The notes beneath the pieces are model-generated. The model did no database searches and was not told the origin of the DNA. It saw nothing but the letters and a program-made list of their open reading frames with translations. Positions 45,814 through 58,071 of a DNA stretch of 64,000 nucleotides are shown piece by piece. The translations under genes and the position numbers were made by a program. The first letter of the stretch is position 1. Every line of letters starts with the position of its first letter. The stretch is from Coniella vitis (taxonomy: Eukaryota; Ascomycota; Sordariomycetes; Diaporthales; Schizoparmaceae). The DNA is taken from assembly GCA_011317545.1 (NCBI GenBank), contig WUJK01000001.1, positions 3,329,001 through 3,393,000 of the forward strand. Reading direction: 5' to 3'.

Positions 45814-48154
45814 TTAAGCCTCTAAATCGTCAGTGTACATGTCATAAATCGACAAGATCTGCTCATAGATATTGGGGCCGGCCGGCGCCTTCGCTTTGGA
45901 ACTACTATATCTGTCAGCTCATAACACCAACGGAAAGATGTCTGAAGATTCTGAGTACACACCTGATACCTTGCGGGACCTCATTCTCGGCATCATATTT
46001 GAACCGATCTGCAAAGTTTCTGCCTGTCTCCTGCTTCGTCTTCTTTTCCCACATCTCCCTCTCGCCTTCGCTTTCACTTGCTAACATTTTCATCGTATCG
46101 GCATTCTCGCCATCATCGTCCGTGCGGTGACGCAGAATAATATTACCGTACCGCCTACTCTCAAGTCGGGCAGTTCCTTGGCTCACTTCGCGCATGACGT
46201 TGCGCTTAAGATGGGACTTCAAAGGCTCACGTGGCTCGTGTGCCGTTGGAGTGACAGTAGGCAATTTTAGCGGGGGCGGTGAAAGAAACATTCCCACCCG
46301 TTCCGGATCATGTTCAGACAGTCCACTCTGCGACGATGAACTGGAATACAGTCTCGGTGAAAGTGGCGAATGAGACCTTTTCGACTGCATCGAGTCGTAC
46401 CATGCGTGTTCACCATCAAACGACCGTACCATTGCTTTCCGTCCTCGATGTGTGGGCGTGGATGCGGCAGACCAGCGATGCGGGGTTTCTGGCGTCATTG
46501 TTGATGATCCAGCCCGGGAAGACGGCGTCGTATACACGGATGAGGGACTCTGGGGCGAGAGCTCTGTTTTGCTCTGTCCAAGGGACCTCATCGGATTAGT
46601 AGGGGTTATGACTATCTTCTTCTGTGGCGAGGCGTTTGGTGTCTCTGCGTCGACGCAGGTATGGTCTCCGACACCAACATCTGGTTGGTTTTGCATGTCA
46701 CACTCGACACATGGTTCAGCGCTTGTTTCATACAACTGTGAGCCCGCAACAAGTCTGGTCGTGGACGGTGTCAGAGAGGCGTGCTCCTTCGCAGGACCCC
46801 ACTTCTTCTCTTTGGAGCGTCGAGCGTGGCCAAATGTTGCCGATGCCAGGATCACCTTCCGAATGCTCGCCTCGTCGCTTTCAATGCTTGGAGTGTCGGC
46901 AATTGTGTCACTTGTCGAAGCAGGTCTCGAAGACGAAGAAGAAGAAGAATCCCTTAGTAGCTTGTCTGCATTCACCTGCAATCGAGAAGGCGTCTTTTTC
47001 AGTCTTGGCAGCACTTCTGTGCTACTTGAGACGCTCGGTCTGCTCTGATGTGTTCGAGTACCAGCCGACGAGGATGATGATGACCACAGCGGACTGAGTC
47101 GATTCTGCATAGATCCCTCGTGCTTAATCCTTGGTCTCGTGTTGATACTGAGGAGCGCCCTTTCGGACAGTGGACGTGGAGCCTGCAGATGGGTAACACG
47201 TTCCCCGCCACTGTGCTGCGCTGTACTGTGGCTGACGGTCGTGTGAATCCTTGCGGTACTTGGTGTCATGGGATCCCGCCCCCGACTGGTTCCTTGCTCG
47301 AATTGTGCGGTTGGGGACGTCTTTACAGGGCTCCCTGGAATTGTCTCCAGGTGCGAGACAGCAGGCTTATTCGATGAAGATTTGACACGTGTCCGCGGTT
47401 GGGCATAGCGGAAGGGGAGCACGCTGACTTTCGTCGTCAGCGGCGGCTTAGACGAGGGTGGAGGAGGCACCAGTAGTCGTCGCGGTTTGTCGTGAAGAGC
47501 AGCCGCATGATCCAGGCACTCATTGTCCTTCTGGCCTTGTTCGTCTTTGGCTGTCGCCCTCATTGTCACTGTCGAATCCGACTCGCCATCATCGCGACTG
47601 CTGTCAACCGTATGAATGGATGATATGTCGTCCAACACCATCGAGCTACGACTATGCGCACCACTAGCTCTGGATGCCATCTTCGACGTCTCCTTTGCTT
47701 GCTCAAACATCTCACTTAATGCCTCTTCGCATTCGTGCTCCGTACGCGGGTTGATCGGCGTTGGCGGCGAGTACAGCGGCGTAGTATCGGGCGTGTGTAC
47801 TATTCGAAAGTGATCTACCGCCGCTTCTGAACTTCCTGGCGATAGTGGTGATCGCGCCCCTTTGCCCTGAAAGACAGTGGGCTGAGAACGCACCCATGAG
47901 GCGGTATCTGATGGCTTCATGAGCTTGTTGAGCCGAGAGAGGAGGACCAAGTGTCTCTTTAGCGGTGGCGGCGTGTTGCTGCTTTTGGAGTCTTTGCGTC
48001 TGGAGCTCTTGGTAGTGGGCGTCGTAGGAGTGCTATGACCCGTCGTGGGTAGTGGTAGTGGTGGTGCTGGTGCTGGTGGTGAGACGGAATGGGTGTCCGC
48101 GACGTAGCGAGCATGCTGTTGGAGATTATCATTGTGGCGGTATTGTGCGCTCAT
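45814..48154 (-). CDS. Long disordered Ser/Pro-rich fungal protein
   Basis: Two exons, 48154-45963 and 45904-45814 (58-nt intron with GAGCTGACAG), give 760 residues. Splicing replaces a read-through tail with the better-looking end NIYEQILSIYDMYTDDLEA. The protein is rich in Ser, Thr and Pro, with many SP/TP sites suited to phosphorylation and several basic patches. Only short stretches look ordered: LVLLSRLNKLMKPSD near 70-90, REPLKSHLKRNVMREVS near 660, and the C-terminal helix. No domain is recognised; a regulatory or scaffold role is only a guess. Confidence 0.8.
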
Positions 48155-49142
48155 GTTGGGCTAGCATGCCATACGATCGCGAGCGAGCGCGCGTGCACAC
48201 ACGTATGCCTCCCTTGATTGGTATGGATGTGCTTTCTCAAAGACGTGGAGTCTTCCTACCGACTGAGCCTGGAATGCGCCTGGGGACCCTCGCGTGCGGA
48301 AACAAAATGGGTTGTTTCGGCATCTTGCTCCCGCAACATATACACAAAGGGAATGCGAATTCTTCGCATCAGCCGTGTCAATTGGGCAGACTCCGGCACC
48401 CATAGAGCCCGTCTGACGTCCCCGGACTTGAGCATGTGCCCTTTTTTCGCCCTATCACCCCCATATTGGACGGACTTTTGCGTTGTCATTGTAAACTGTT
48501 GTGTCACACATTGTTCTTTCTAGTACTGGTACTTGGTTTGCAGGACGATGTAGTGGGGGATTCAAGGTAAAGGACAAACGACAAAGAAAAGGGACCACAC
48601 GAGATCCATTCATTAGTGCGATGCGCTCAAATAAGATAGTGTTGCGCTACTCAACTTGCATGCAGATATGTAGTAGTCTGCAAAATAGATCAACTTTTCG
48701 GGAACATGCTCCCTTAGCTTGAGGGGAGTCGGAATCGGAGATGTAAGACAGTCTACCACCTGCATACTCAGCAGCACTCACAAGCATGCATCACGATGAG
48801 GGAGTGGTTGTCGGTAAATTTGCCCAGAAATTCAGTGAGCAATTAGTTGTAGCTTTGTAATCCCCCGAATGCGTAATGCAACGCTATGCTGTTTCCTAGA
48901 GAGGCGAAAGAAAGGCTAATCTGGGCCACACAAGTATGTGGCCCAGTAAAAGTGCGCAATCAATTACACGCAGTAGGTGTAGCATACCAGAACTTTGAAC
49001 TTCAGATGATAACGCTGGTGTAGGACGGAAAAATGAAAAAGGAAAAGAGAAAATAAGTCACCGCAACATTGGAGACGTGATTATAAATCTGTACATCTCA
49101 AATTGCAGAAACTCGAAACGCCTAACGCTGTTGTCAAGGTGA
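48155..49142. other. Intergenic region with hairpin
   Basis: 1 kb with no supported gene; promoter of the disordered protein gene and 3' flank of the transporter gene. The hairpin at 48921-48946 is listed separately. Confidence 0.45.
48921..48946. repeat. Perfect 10-bp inverted repeat with 6-nt loop
   Basis: CTGGGCCACA (48921-48930) and TGTGGCCCAG (48937-48946) flank CAAGTA. It lies about 200 bp past the stop of the Vhc1-like gene, so it may form an RNA hairpin in that 3' UTR. Confidence 0.8.
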
Positions 49143-52100
49143 TCAAAGGCTGACAGTGACTCTGCATGGGGAAGTATTAGTAACTTCCTCAAGAAGATAT
49201 CTAGTGGTAACTTTGCAGCGTATACGTACGTCATGTTGTTACTCAATACGAGTAGGACCGGCGGTAGATCATTGCACAACACCTCGATATCCGACAGATA
49301 CTGCACGCTTGTCTCTTCGCTCTTGCATGTGCCCTCGGTTGGAATCGGCAATGTTGTGTACAAGACTGCCGAATCGCTCGAGTTCTGGCGCAGCAGCTCA
49401 TTGAGAATGAGATACTGTGCCCGACTTGGCAAATCGTTGAATGACAGCGGTAAACTGGGGTTGACGTCGTCGACAACATTGGCAGTGGCGCCGTTATGCG
49501 CTTCCTCTTCTTCAGACGCGTCTTGGAATTTGTAAGTCGCAAGAAGATCCGGAATGTTGATTGAGACGTCGGTCGCGACCTCTCCAGGAGATGGTGGCTC
49601 CGTCCAAGGCCGATTTTCGCGCGCAGAGGCAGACAAGCCACTTGGTCCAGCATGCTCGCCTTGATATATCTTGGTATTAGATGGGTTGCGGCTTGAAAAT
49701 CGGAGCTGTGAAGTTGATCGCGAAAGGGCAGGACGGTCTTGCTGCTCATCAGACTCGGCAAAGCCAAGAACAGGACCGGACTCGCCTTCTGGCTCGGTGA
49801 TCTCCGTCTGGGGCAAAACTTGGCTGGAGAATCTCACACCCTGGTGAGTAGCTTGCCTCGAAAATGCGGGACGCATTGGCTTTGGCGTGTGTATTTTTGT
49901 GTTCACTTGGTCTCGTGATGCGTTGCGGCTCAGCCCCCTTCGTGGAGTGGCAGGCCGGTCAATGTCGAGCAGGGCACTAGAAACCGCTGCCAGGTTGGGT
50001 CGATACGAATCGTTTGAAGATGACCCAACACCTGCCTCTTCTTCGCCCAACAAGTGAATCAGGGCCGGGGACATTGTACCATATGACGTCGCTGCTCTTG
50101 TGGTGGTGCTCGGAGACCGGGATATTCTGTCGACTTGAACTTGTTTTCTGCGTACTAGAGGCTCCCTCAAGTGACCAAATTGAACGTCGTTATAACTTTT
50201 TCTTCGACCAGGAGAAGAGAGCAAGGGCCTTCGGACAGGCTCAAGGTTCTCTAGATCACCTTCACTTGCTGCGCTGGCATCATCATTAAAGTCAGCGTTA
50301 CCCTCGTCGTCTGATGCATCAGTATCGATCTCGCTTGTAGAGCCACTGTGGTCTTCTGAGCTGCTGTCGAAGACATTAGGCAGCAGGTTCGCTGTGTGAA
50401 TGCCCATATTAACTCCAAGCCTAGCAAGAGTTGATACTGTTGGCTTTTTGGGGAATTCCGATACTCTTGCCAAGCTGTGACGTCTGCGTTCGCCGTATGC
50501 CTCATGATCATTATGTGGATTGAAGATGCCTGGCCTTCCAGCAGTTGACTCTACTACATTAGCAAGAGAGTCTAGCTCCTGTGCTGCGCTCAAGGACTTC
50601 GGCCGGCCTCTAAGGGTCTGCAACTCGTCCCACCACTCTTCTTCCTTCAAGCAATCATTGACCATAGCATCGGTCACGGGGTCGATAGCTCGACCAGCGA
50701 CGATCGTTTCATACATCGCCAAGTCGCCGCTTGAAAGATAAAACACAAGCACATCGGCTTCGATCCTGAGCTTTTCGAGGAGTAATTTGACTCGGCCCCT
50801 CTCGGCCTCTACCTCTTCCTCATATTCGACAAAGACAAGGACGCGGAGCCGGTAGGCCTTGCCCCATGCTTGTACAGAATGGAGGATGCAGCCAAGTTGT
50901 AAGATGAGCGTATCTGTAAGGCACAAATTAAATCCAAACAATGCACGAGATTAGAGAAGATGTCCGGTCTCTTACAAGTATCAAAGTTCGTTGTTAGCAC
51001 GCTCTTGCCTTCAGCCTGCAACTCCGCGGACATTTGTATTGGCCACAGGTCAATGTATTTCTTTCTATTGTTGCCATCATGACGAGGGGTTTCCAAGTTG
51101 TGAAACCCCTTTCCAATTGCAACATTCATTCGAAATCGCAGAGCCAGGTCTTCGAGGATAGTAAGGTAATCGCTTGCACTCATTAGTCCTTCTGTGCGGA
51201 TGATGTCTGTCGGGAGGTGTCCCTCGAGGAGACGAGCAGAAGTGTCACCGCGTCTTCGTCTTGGCGTCTTGGTTTCTTTGATAGATGAAGCTCTACTGTA
51301 TTCCGAAGAGGTCAGATGAGTCGGGCCGGCGAGATGTGGGTTAGCTTGACGCAATTCTGCCAAGTTGTAGAACCCGATTACGGCAATGTTTGGTCGCATG
51401 CCGCCTAGTCCTGCTGAAAGAATGAGGTTCCTCACACCCCAAGTGATGGAAGGACTCATGTTCAGCTGCACAAAAGCTTTGATCCTCGAGAATTCTGAGA
51501 TATACTTGGTCCACGCTTGTTGTTGAGACTTTGCTTCTTGCACTCCAGTACTGAAATCCGAGGTAACAATGACATGTCCAAGAATATACAGCGCTCCCTT
51601 TTTCATGGAGTTGCAAAACTGAATCAAACGCGTCTGGTGGCGTGGATCGTTTACCAGGAGGATAATTTGTGGCCGCCAAAATTTGATGTGTTCCGGCTTG
51701 ATCCGCAAGAGATATTTTCTCACTTGATGGTAAATCAAGCTTTGGCTGATGTCTCCCCAGTGTTTTGGCGGAGACAGGTAATGCAGTAGGAGGAAAAGGA
51801 AGATCAGTAGACACACGGCAGTAGCGGCAGAGGTTCCGTCAATAAAGAACATGGCTGCAGCTGATAGGATTGCCCCCATGAAAGCGCTCTGCCAGCTGAA
51901 AAACTTGAAGCCCGGCCTGAAGTTGGGTGCAGAACTGATTCTGAGCAGAAAGCACGCCAGGTTCATGGTGAAGAACGTCAACTGTATCTTGTTAGCCACA
52001 ATGATCCCAATTTTGCCCTGCAAGGCCGGCATCAAGGCATTGCGAATCTCAATCGATATGCACGTGTCAGTCTCATGCCTCATGCTACGGAGCCAAGTAT

Positions 52101-54040
52101 TGCGCGACGTGCTTGTAGGGTCCGGAGGCAGAAACCCAGGTTGCCGTACAAGCTGTCACACGATACAGGAAACCATACCTGTCACGGGCTTCGAGAACAA
52201 CTCCTGGTCAACTCAAAAATGTACGAGCATTGGTGCCGAATTCGAGGGGATTGGGAGGAAGCGCTCGCAAAGCCTTGCACGCAGATCGCTTCCAAAGCAG
52301 TGTATGGATAATAGAGAAAGACATGAACGATGAAACGAGAAGAAGACGACTACCCCAAGTCTTGCGGACCTACCATATAAAAAATGGCAATGAGCGAAGC
52401 AAGCTGATCCAGATTCGCAAGCAGAGCAATCTGCGCGATAAGGTACGTCAATAACACAGCGGCAACAGGCTCGTCGCTCTTCTTCAGACCTTTGCCAAAG
52501 AAGGATGACCCAGGAAAGAGCTTGTCTCGCGCGAGTGCTTGCATGAGCTTAGCCGCACCAAGGACGCCCATCAGCGCCGAGAAGAAAGTGACAGCCAGTT
52601 CGCCAGCGAATACTGTGGGTGCATAGAGATTAATGTCCTGGATGATATGAGGATTGCGAAGCAGTGAACCGTGTGATGTGCTAGCTGCAAGTGATAGAAT
52701 GACCAAGACATATGCTGCGAAAGTAGTCAAGATAGCCCAAAGAGTGCCAGCTGGAATCGATTTGCTTGGCGCTTTCAGATCCCCGGACATTGAAGCACCG
52801 GCAAAGATTCCTAATAGTTCTTAGCATGCCTCTTGACAGTGAAAGTGGCGAGAGTATAGCTCAACGAACCAGAAGTGGCAGGAAATAGAATGCCAAAGAG
52901 GTCCCGGAACACGCTGATGCCATCATAATGTGCACCTTCAGTATGGGGCCAAAGATTGGAACTTAGTGTCTCGAGGCTGATGCCCGTAAAGTTCACATCA
53001 AGATTTGGATCGACAAAAGGCTGTCGGAAGATGGCTGAAAAGGGTATGCTAAGAATTGCAGCACTGAGAATAATGAGCAACGCATTGCTTGCCTTTGAGA
53101 ACATGCCACTTCCCGCAAGAGACAGGGCTGTGACGATAATGAGCGCACACGTTTGGAGCAAATACGTCCACCAGTATCCATGAGGTAAGGACTGCTCAAA
53201 GTTGGACTTCAAAACTGCTATCAGACCGACAATGTTCAGGGCCGTATTGAGCGCTTGGGCGAGATAGAAAAGCAAGCCGATCGAGCCGCCAAATTCAGGA
53301 CCCAAAGACCTGGATATCAGGTAATAAGTACCACCTGACTTGACTTCCCCATTGGAGCTCACGGCGGACAACGAGAGGGTGGTGATGACATCAATCATAT
53401 AAGAAGCCAACAAAAGGCCTGCGCACAGGTTGGGGCCATTAGCAACCTGATAGACCCGATGTTGGCTTGCGGCAAATTCACTTACCTAGCATGCCTAGGA
53501 GGCCTATTTGACCAAGAATCAAACCGAATCGCAAGAAGAGCAGGATGCTGAAAATGTTGAGGCACACGGGGATGTAAACGCCAGAGACAAGACCAAGCTT
53601 GTTATGCTTCCTGCCACCATTTGAATGGTCCATTTTGCCAACCACGATGCTGCAAATTCTCCGGAGACAGCATTCGGTGCGCGACAGACCCCTCCTGACG
53701 GCCGCAGTGCAAGTATGAACCACAAAGCTGTAGTTATGGTTGGGTTGCGGTGATACTCTGCTGGCGTACGAAAAAGCGCCTGTTGGAATCGACTGCCCAC
53801 CGCCCCAGGAACAGACGGCCTTGACGCGCTGCTCCTTGTACGTGGACGATCGTCAAAATCGTCAAAATCGTCAGTATCAGCTCGGGTTTCTTTATTCGTC
53901 GTAAAAGGCACGCTTAAGAAACACCCAAGCTAACACGACCTTGCAGACGTGGTGGCAGGTGTCGCAGCTCGATGCAAACCGGGCTCGCTGAGAATGTTCA
54001 AATGTTTTCGGGGAGGGAGTGGCCGAGGGGTGGACGTCAT
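49143..54040 (-). CDS. VHC1: Vacuolar cation-chloride cotransporter (Vhc1-like, SLC12 family)
   Basis: A multi-exon gene of about 1,350 residues. Supported exons: 53649-53486, 53418-52870, 52810-52374, 51981-50976, 50913-49230 and 49161-49143; these join in one frame. The 5' exons are less certain. An ATG at 54040 (MTSTPRPLPPRKH) and an Asp-rich coding stretch near 53830-53900 probably belong, but the exact splices are unclear. Seen: KLGLVSGVYIPVCLNIFSILLFLRFG, SSNGEVKSGGTYYLISRSLGPEFGG (quoted in parts), about 11-12 TM segments, then a C-terminal half with KRPDIFS-type and RVLVFVEYE stretches and a 350-residue disordered insert. The final splice gives NNMTVTVSL, like the conserved end of SLC12 proteins. 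Known: Vhc1 moves K+ and Cl- across the vacuolar membrane. Confidence 0.88.
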
Positions 54041-55142
54041 TTTGCTGGAGTGGCTTGTGGGCGCGCAAGCCCAAGACCCGTCTGCCCCCTCTGCAACGCA
54101 GTGCTCCGTCCACTGTACATGCTGTGTACGATGGAGAGGCCCCACTCCTCCTACCGATTACAGCGGTAGCCGCGGTAGGCTGCTATATTCTTCTGGCTTT
54201 GGCTTTCCTCGCTCCATATTGTTGATGATATCCTGTTGGCTATTCAACGCCTGGGCTCAAAATCCAGGTTGTCGAGCGCGAGACTGGATGCTCCGGCAAG
54301 ATCATTAGCGAATAATCAACGTCCAAGCATGACGAGAACTTACTCAAATAGGCACCGACTGGTGGCTATAAGCGCGCCAGCCGCGCCCGCCAGGTTTGGT
54401 GTTGGAGCCCCCAATACGTCACCCGGACGCTTTACTATGTATGTGAGGCAGAAGATCAGAGCCTTCTTGGAGCTAACGAGCGTTAGGTGGACTCCAACAA
54501 GGACTAACGGCCCCGTGGGCCCATCAGCAGCAAGCCTTCCTCATGTGGCTTGAAATGAAATCTCTGAGCTATTTTCCTGTTGAAGCGAGTGAGGTCCGGG
54601 GCCTCACTGCCAGGGTTCCAGGGTGTAATCCCTCAGTGAGCCCTGAACCATCAGTCAGCGCTGTTCCTGGCTGGGGACAAGCGCCTGTTCTCCAGCGAAC
54701 GGGAAGGCTGTCAGTAGGCCACTAGCCTGAGCACTTGGGCCGGATAACCCTGCCCCCACACGCGGACGATCTATCGATATGGGTCAGCTGGGCTTTGCCG
54801 ACTGCGGCAGGTCCTATCACGAGCTGCAGCTTGTGCCTACCCTGCGGGATAGCGATTAGACCTCGACTCGACTCGATTCGCCGAGCCTTCGCCCAGCCTC
54901 TGCTTGCGAGTCAATCTTGCCTATCCGTCTTGTTGCTTCATGCCGACCCTCATCTTCTCACTTGATCTTGTCTGCCGCGTCTCCCGACTATAGTGGGCAT
55001 TATCAAGTGAAACATCAGCTTGATTATCGGCGGACCCCGTCAGCAACTCCAAACTACCACATTGCGCATATCGCGATAAGTACAAGTCGCGGTTCCAGCC
55101 ACTGAGTTTGACGAGTTTGCGCCGACCTGTCTCAGCTACACG
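54041..55142. promoter_or_regulatory. Divergent region between Vhc1-like and Avt3-like genes
   Basis: 1.1 kb between two head-to-head vacuolar transporter genes. No coding signal. The part near 54580-54720 is rich in CCCTGG/CCAGGG-type motifs that may pair. Confidence 0.4.
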
Positions 55143-57503
55143 ATGTCGGATAACGGAAAAGACCCAGCGGGGCAGCCGCCATTAGAAATTCCACGCTCTG
55201 CCTCGACAGGCTCCTTTCAAGCCCGCTCCTATGGCACTTCTCTCCCGAGAGCAGACGCAACCGCCCGCCTCGCTTCTCCCATCCCCCAGCTAGGCACCTC
55301 GCCCAGCTCTCGTCACAGAAGTGCCTCGCGCACCGCCGAGACGGGTGCTAGTAGCAGGTCAGCCTCAGTGAAGCCGCTGCCAGGTGTAACCGGCTCGTCA
55401 GTCGCACCCGGCCCAGGCATCTCGGCTCTCGCAGCTGCGCTGTCCAACTCTCTCGGCGCCTCACCTCCTCGCTTTGGCACTCCGCCTGTGCGAGCTCAGT
55501 CGCCAAGCGCGGCGAGCGCCCAGAATATCCACTCGGTCCAAGCTAATTCCAACTATGGCTCCTTCTACAACCAGGAGCGAGGACCGACCTCTGCCTACGA
55601 AGACCCCGAGATTGTGCGCCGCCATCTTGTACAGCCCTCCGATGCAGCATCCTACTCTGATGAGTCGGCGTTCCGCAAGACGAATTATGCTAGCGGCAAG
55701 GGTAAGCAGCCAGACATGGGCGCTGCAGAGGACGAGGAGGAGTTTTCGAGTCTGCGGTTGCAGGGCGGTGACATCACTCGACCCATCTACAAATGGACAG
55801 AAGAGGCTACGAACAAGGTCCAGCGCAGCAAGAGTTTCAGTATGCCGCGCCCTGAGCCCGAGGCAGAAGTATTGGATATCACCACGATAAAGGTCCCAGG
55901 CGGTTTCCGTCGCAACTACCTGCGACGCACCGCTGGGAGCCCAGCCCCCGGCCCAGGCGGCCGCGGACGAGACCTAGAGTACGGAGATGGCTCAACTCGC
56001 CAACCTCAGGTGTTTACATCCAGCTTTTTGGAGTTTTTGAGCATGTACGGCCATTTCGCGGGTGAAGAGCTCGAGGAAGACGACGAAGCCCTGAGGCCTG
56101 GTGAATATTTCTCCTCGGGCGAAGAAGAGTGGAGCAGCGACGAGGGCTCGGATGAAGATCGCGAGCCCATGGAAGACAGCGCACTTCTGACGCCTTCGCG
56201 TAGAAAGCGAAGGAGAAAGCATCGTGTCAGCGGAAAGGCGACTCCCACGGGCGCTGCTCTGGTGCTGCTCAAGTCCTTTGTAGGAACAGGCGTTTTGTTT
56301 CTGCCTCGCGCCTACTTAAACGGCGGCATGGTCTTCAGCAATGCTGTCCTGCTTTTTGTCGCGGCTCTTAGCTACTACTGCTTCGTCTTACTCGTCACAT
56401 CACGCTTCAAGGTCGAAGGCTCTTTTGGCGACATGGGAGGAATCTTGTACGGAAAGTGGCTGCGATTCCTCATTCTGTCTTCGATTGTCATCAGCCAGAT
56501 TGGATTCGTGGCTGCATACATTGTCTTTGTGTCGGAGAACCTGCAAGCCTTCATCCTGGCTGTTTCGGATTGCCAAACGCACATTGGCGTCAAGTGGTTA
56601 ATCGTGATGCAAATGATCATCTTCCTTCCATTTTCTCTCTTCCGCGACATCAACAAGCTCAGCTTCACGGCTCTTATTGCTGATGTCTTCATTGTCTTGG
56701 GACTGGGCTATCTCTTCTATTTTGATGTGCTTACTCTGGACAAGTTTGGCCTGTCAGATATTATCTTGTTCAACCAGAAAGATTGGACACTGTTCATTGG
56801 TACAGCGATCTTCACCTTCGAAGGCATTGGTCTTATCATTCCGATCCAAGAGTCTATGGCAGAACCGAAGAAATTTCCCAAGGTCATGTTTATTGTCATG
56901 ATTATCATTACAACCATCTTTACCGTTATGGGAGCCATCTCATATGCAGCCTACGGGTCCAAGACGGAGACTGTTGTTCTGCTCAACCTGCCACAGAACA
57001 GCAAGCTGGTCAATGCCGTTCAGTTCTTATACTCTATGGCAATCATGCTTTCGATTCCACTCCAAATTTTCCCGGCGATTAAGATTTTGGAGAACGGCCT
57101 CTTTGCGCGCAGCGGCAAGTACAACCCATATATCAAGTGGCAAAAGAATGTTTTCCGGTTCTTCTTTGTCATTGTGTGCGCCATCATTGCCTGGGGTGGT
57201 GCAGACGATCTCGACAAGTTTGTCGCTATGGTGGGCAACTTCGCCTGCATTCCTCTGGTCTATATCTACCCGGTAAGAAGCCCTATGTTTGCATTGGAAA
57301 TAGCAATTTACTGACAATCTTGTTAGCCAATGCTGCACTACCGCGCTGTCGCAAGGACCGCATTCTGGAAAATCTCCGACATCCTTCTCTGTATTTTCGG
57401 ATTGGTTGCTATGGCTTACACGACGACCATCACAGTTGTCAGTTGGGCGGGCGGTGATGAGAGCCCTGCACCACCAGGGTATTGCGACAGACGTGGATTG
57501 TGA
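55143..57503 (+). CDS. AVT3: Vacuolar amino acid exporter, AVT3 type (AAAP/SLC36 family)
   Basis: Two exons, 55143-57272 and 57327-57503 (54-nt intron, GTAAGA...TTAG with TACTGACA), give 768 residues. The first about 375 residues are a polar, Ser/Pro-rich cytosolic region with acidic patches (EEEFSS, EEDDEA) and a Lys/Arg-rich run RRKRRRKHR. Eleven TM segments follow, starting at ALVLLKSFVGTGVLFLPRAYLNGG, with the family motifs FTFEGIGLIIPIQESM and CIPLVYIYPPMLHYRA across the splice. Known: Avt3/Avt4 export neutral amino acids from the vacuole; the long N-terminus is typical of fungal members. Confidence 0.94.
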
Positions 57504-58071
57504 TTTATATGCTGCCAGTAGTCGGGGAGCTGAAGGGAAAGTGCTCAGAATTGATTGCAGGTAAAGGATACTGTAACGGGAGTGCGCATAGGGTGTTCAT
57601 TTGTACAAGATCCACGGCATGGCATTGTTGGAGTTATGGCCACTGGTATAGTTGTAAAGAATTGAATAGATTAGATTGGAAATCTGCCAGAATTACTATC
57701 TCTTTTGTCAATGAGGACGTGTTCGTTAGAAGTCAAACGATAGTAAAGTGGACGCAGAACATACAATAGTAGACGTGACCAGGCCGTGGCTCCAAGTACT
57801 TTTAGAGCCGCAAGAGCCGCCAGCCCATGAACGTGCAGGGGTTTAGCGCCTCGAGGCCCCACTGCATCTACCTTCCCCGGCTAGGCGACAGCGGCAAATC
57901 AACGCTTATTAACTTTCCAACCTAAACCTCAAGCATCTTCCTCTCGCCTGCGCCGCAAGCTTTCTCTGCCTTTGGATTGGAACAGCTCTACTTTGCTTTT
58001 GTACAATATCGCTTCACTGAACCTCTCCGAAAGGCAGGCAACCACGCCTTCGACTTGCCAGCGCCGCCGAA
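57504..58071. other. Spacer before RPB11
   Basis: 568 bp, no coding signal; 3' flank of the AVT3 gene and the RPB11 promoter. Confidence 0.45.

Noticed and set aside
46452..47048. 198-codon + frame
   Set aside because: Antisense to the long disordered protein, which has a consistent frame and splice.
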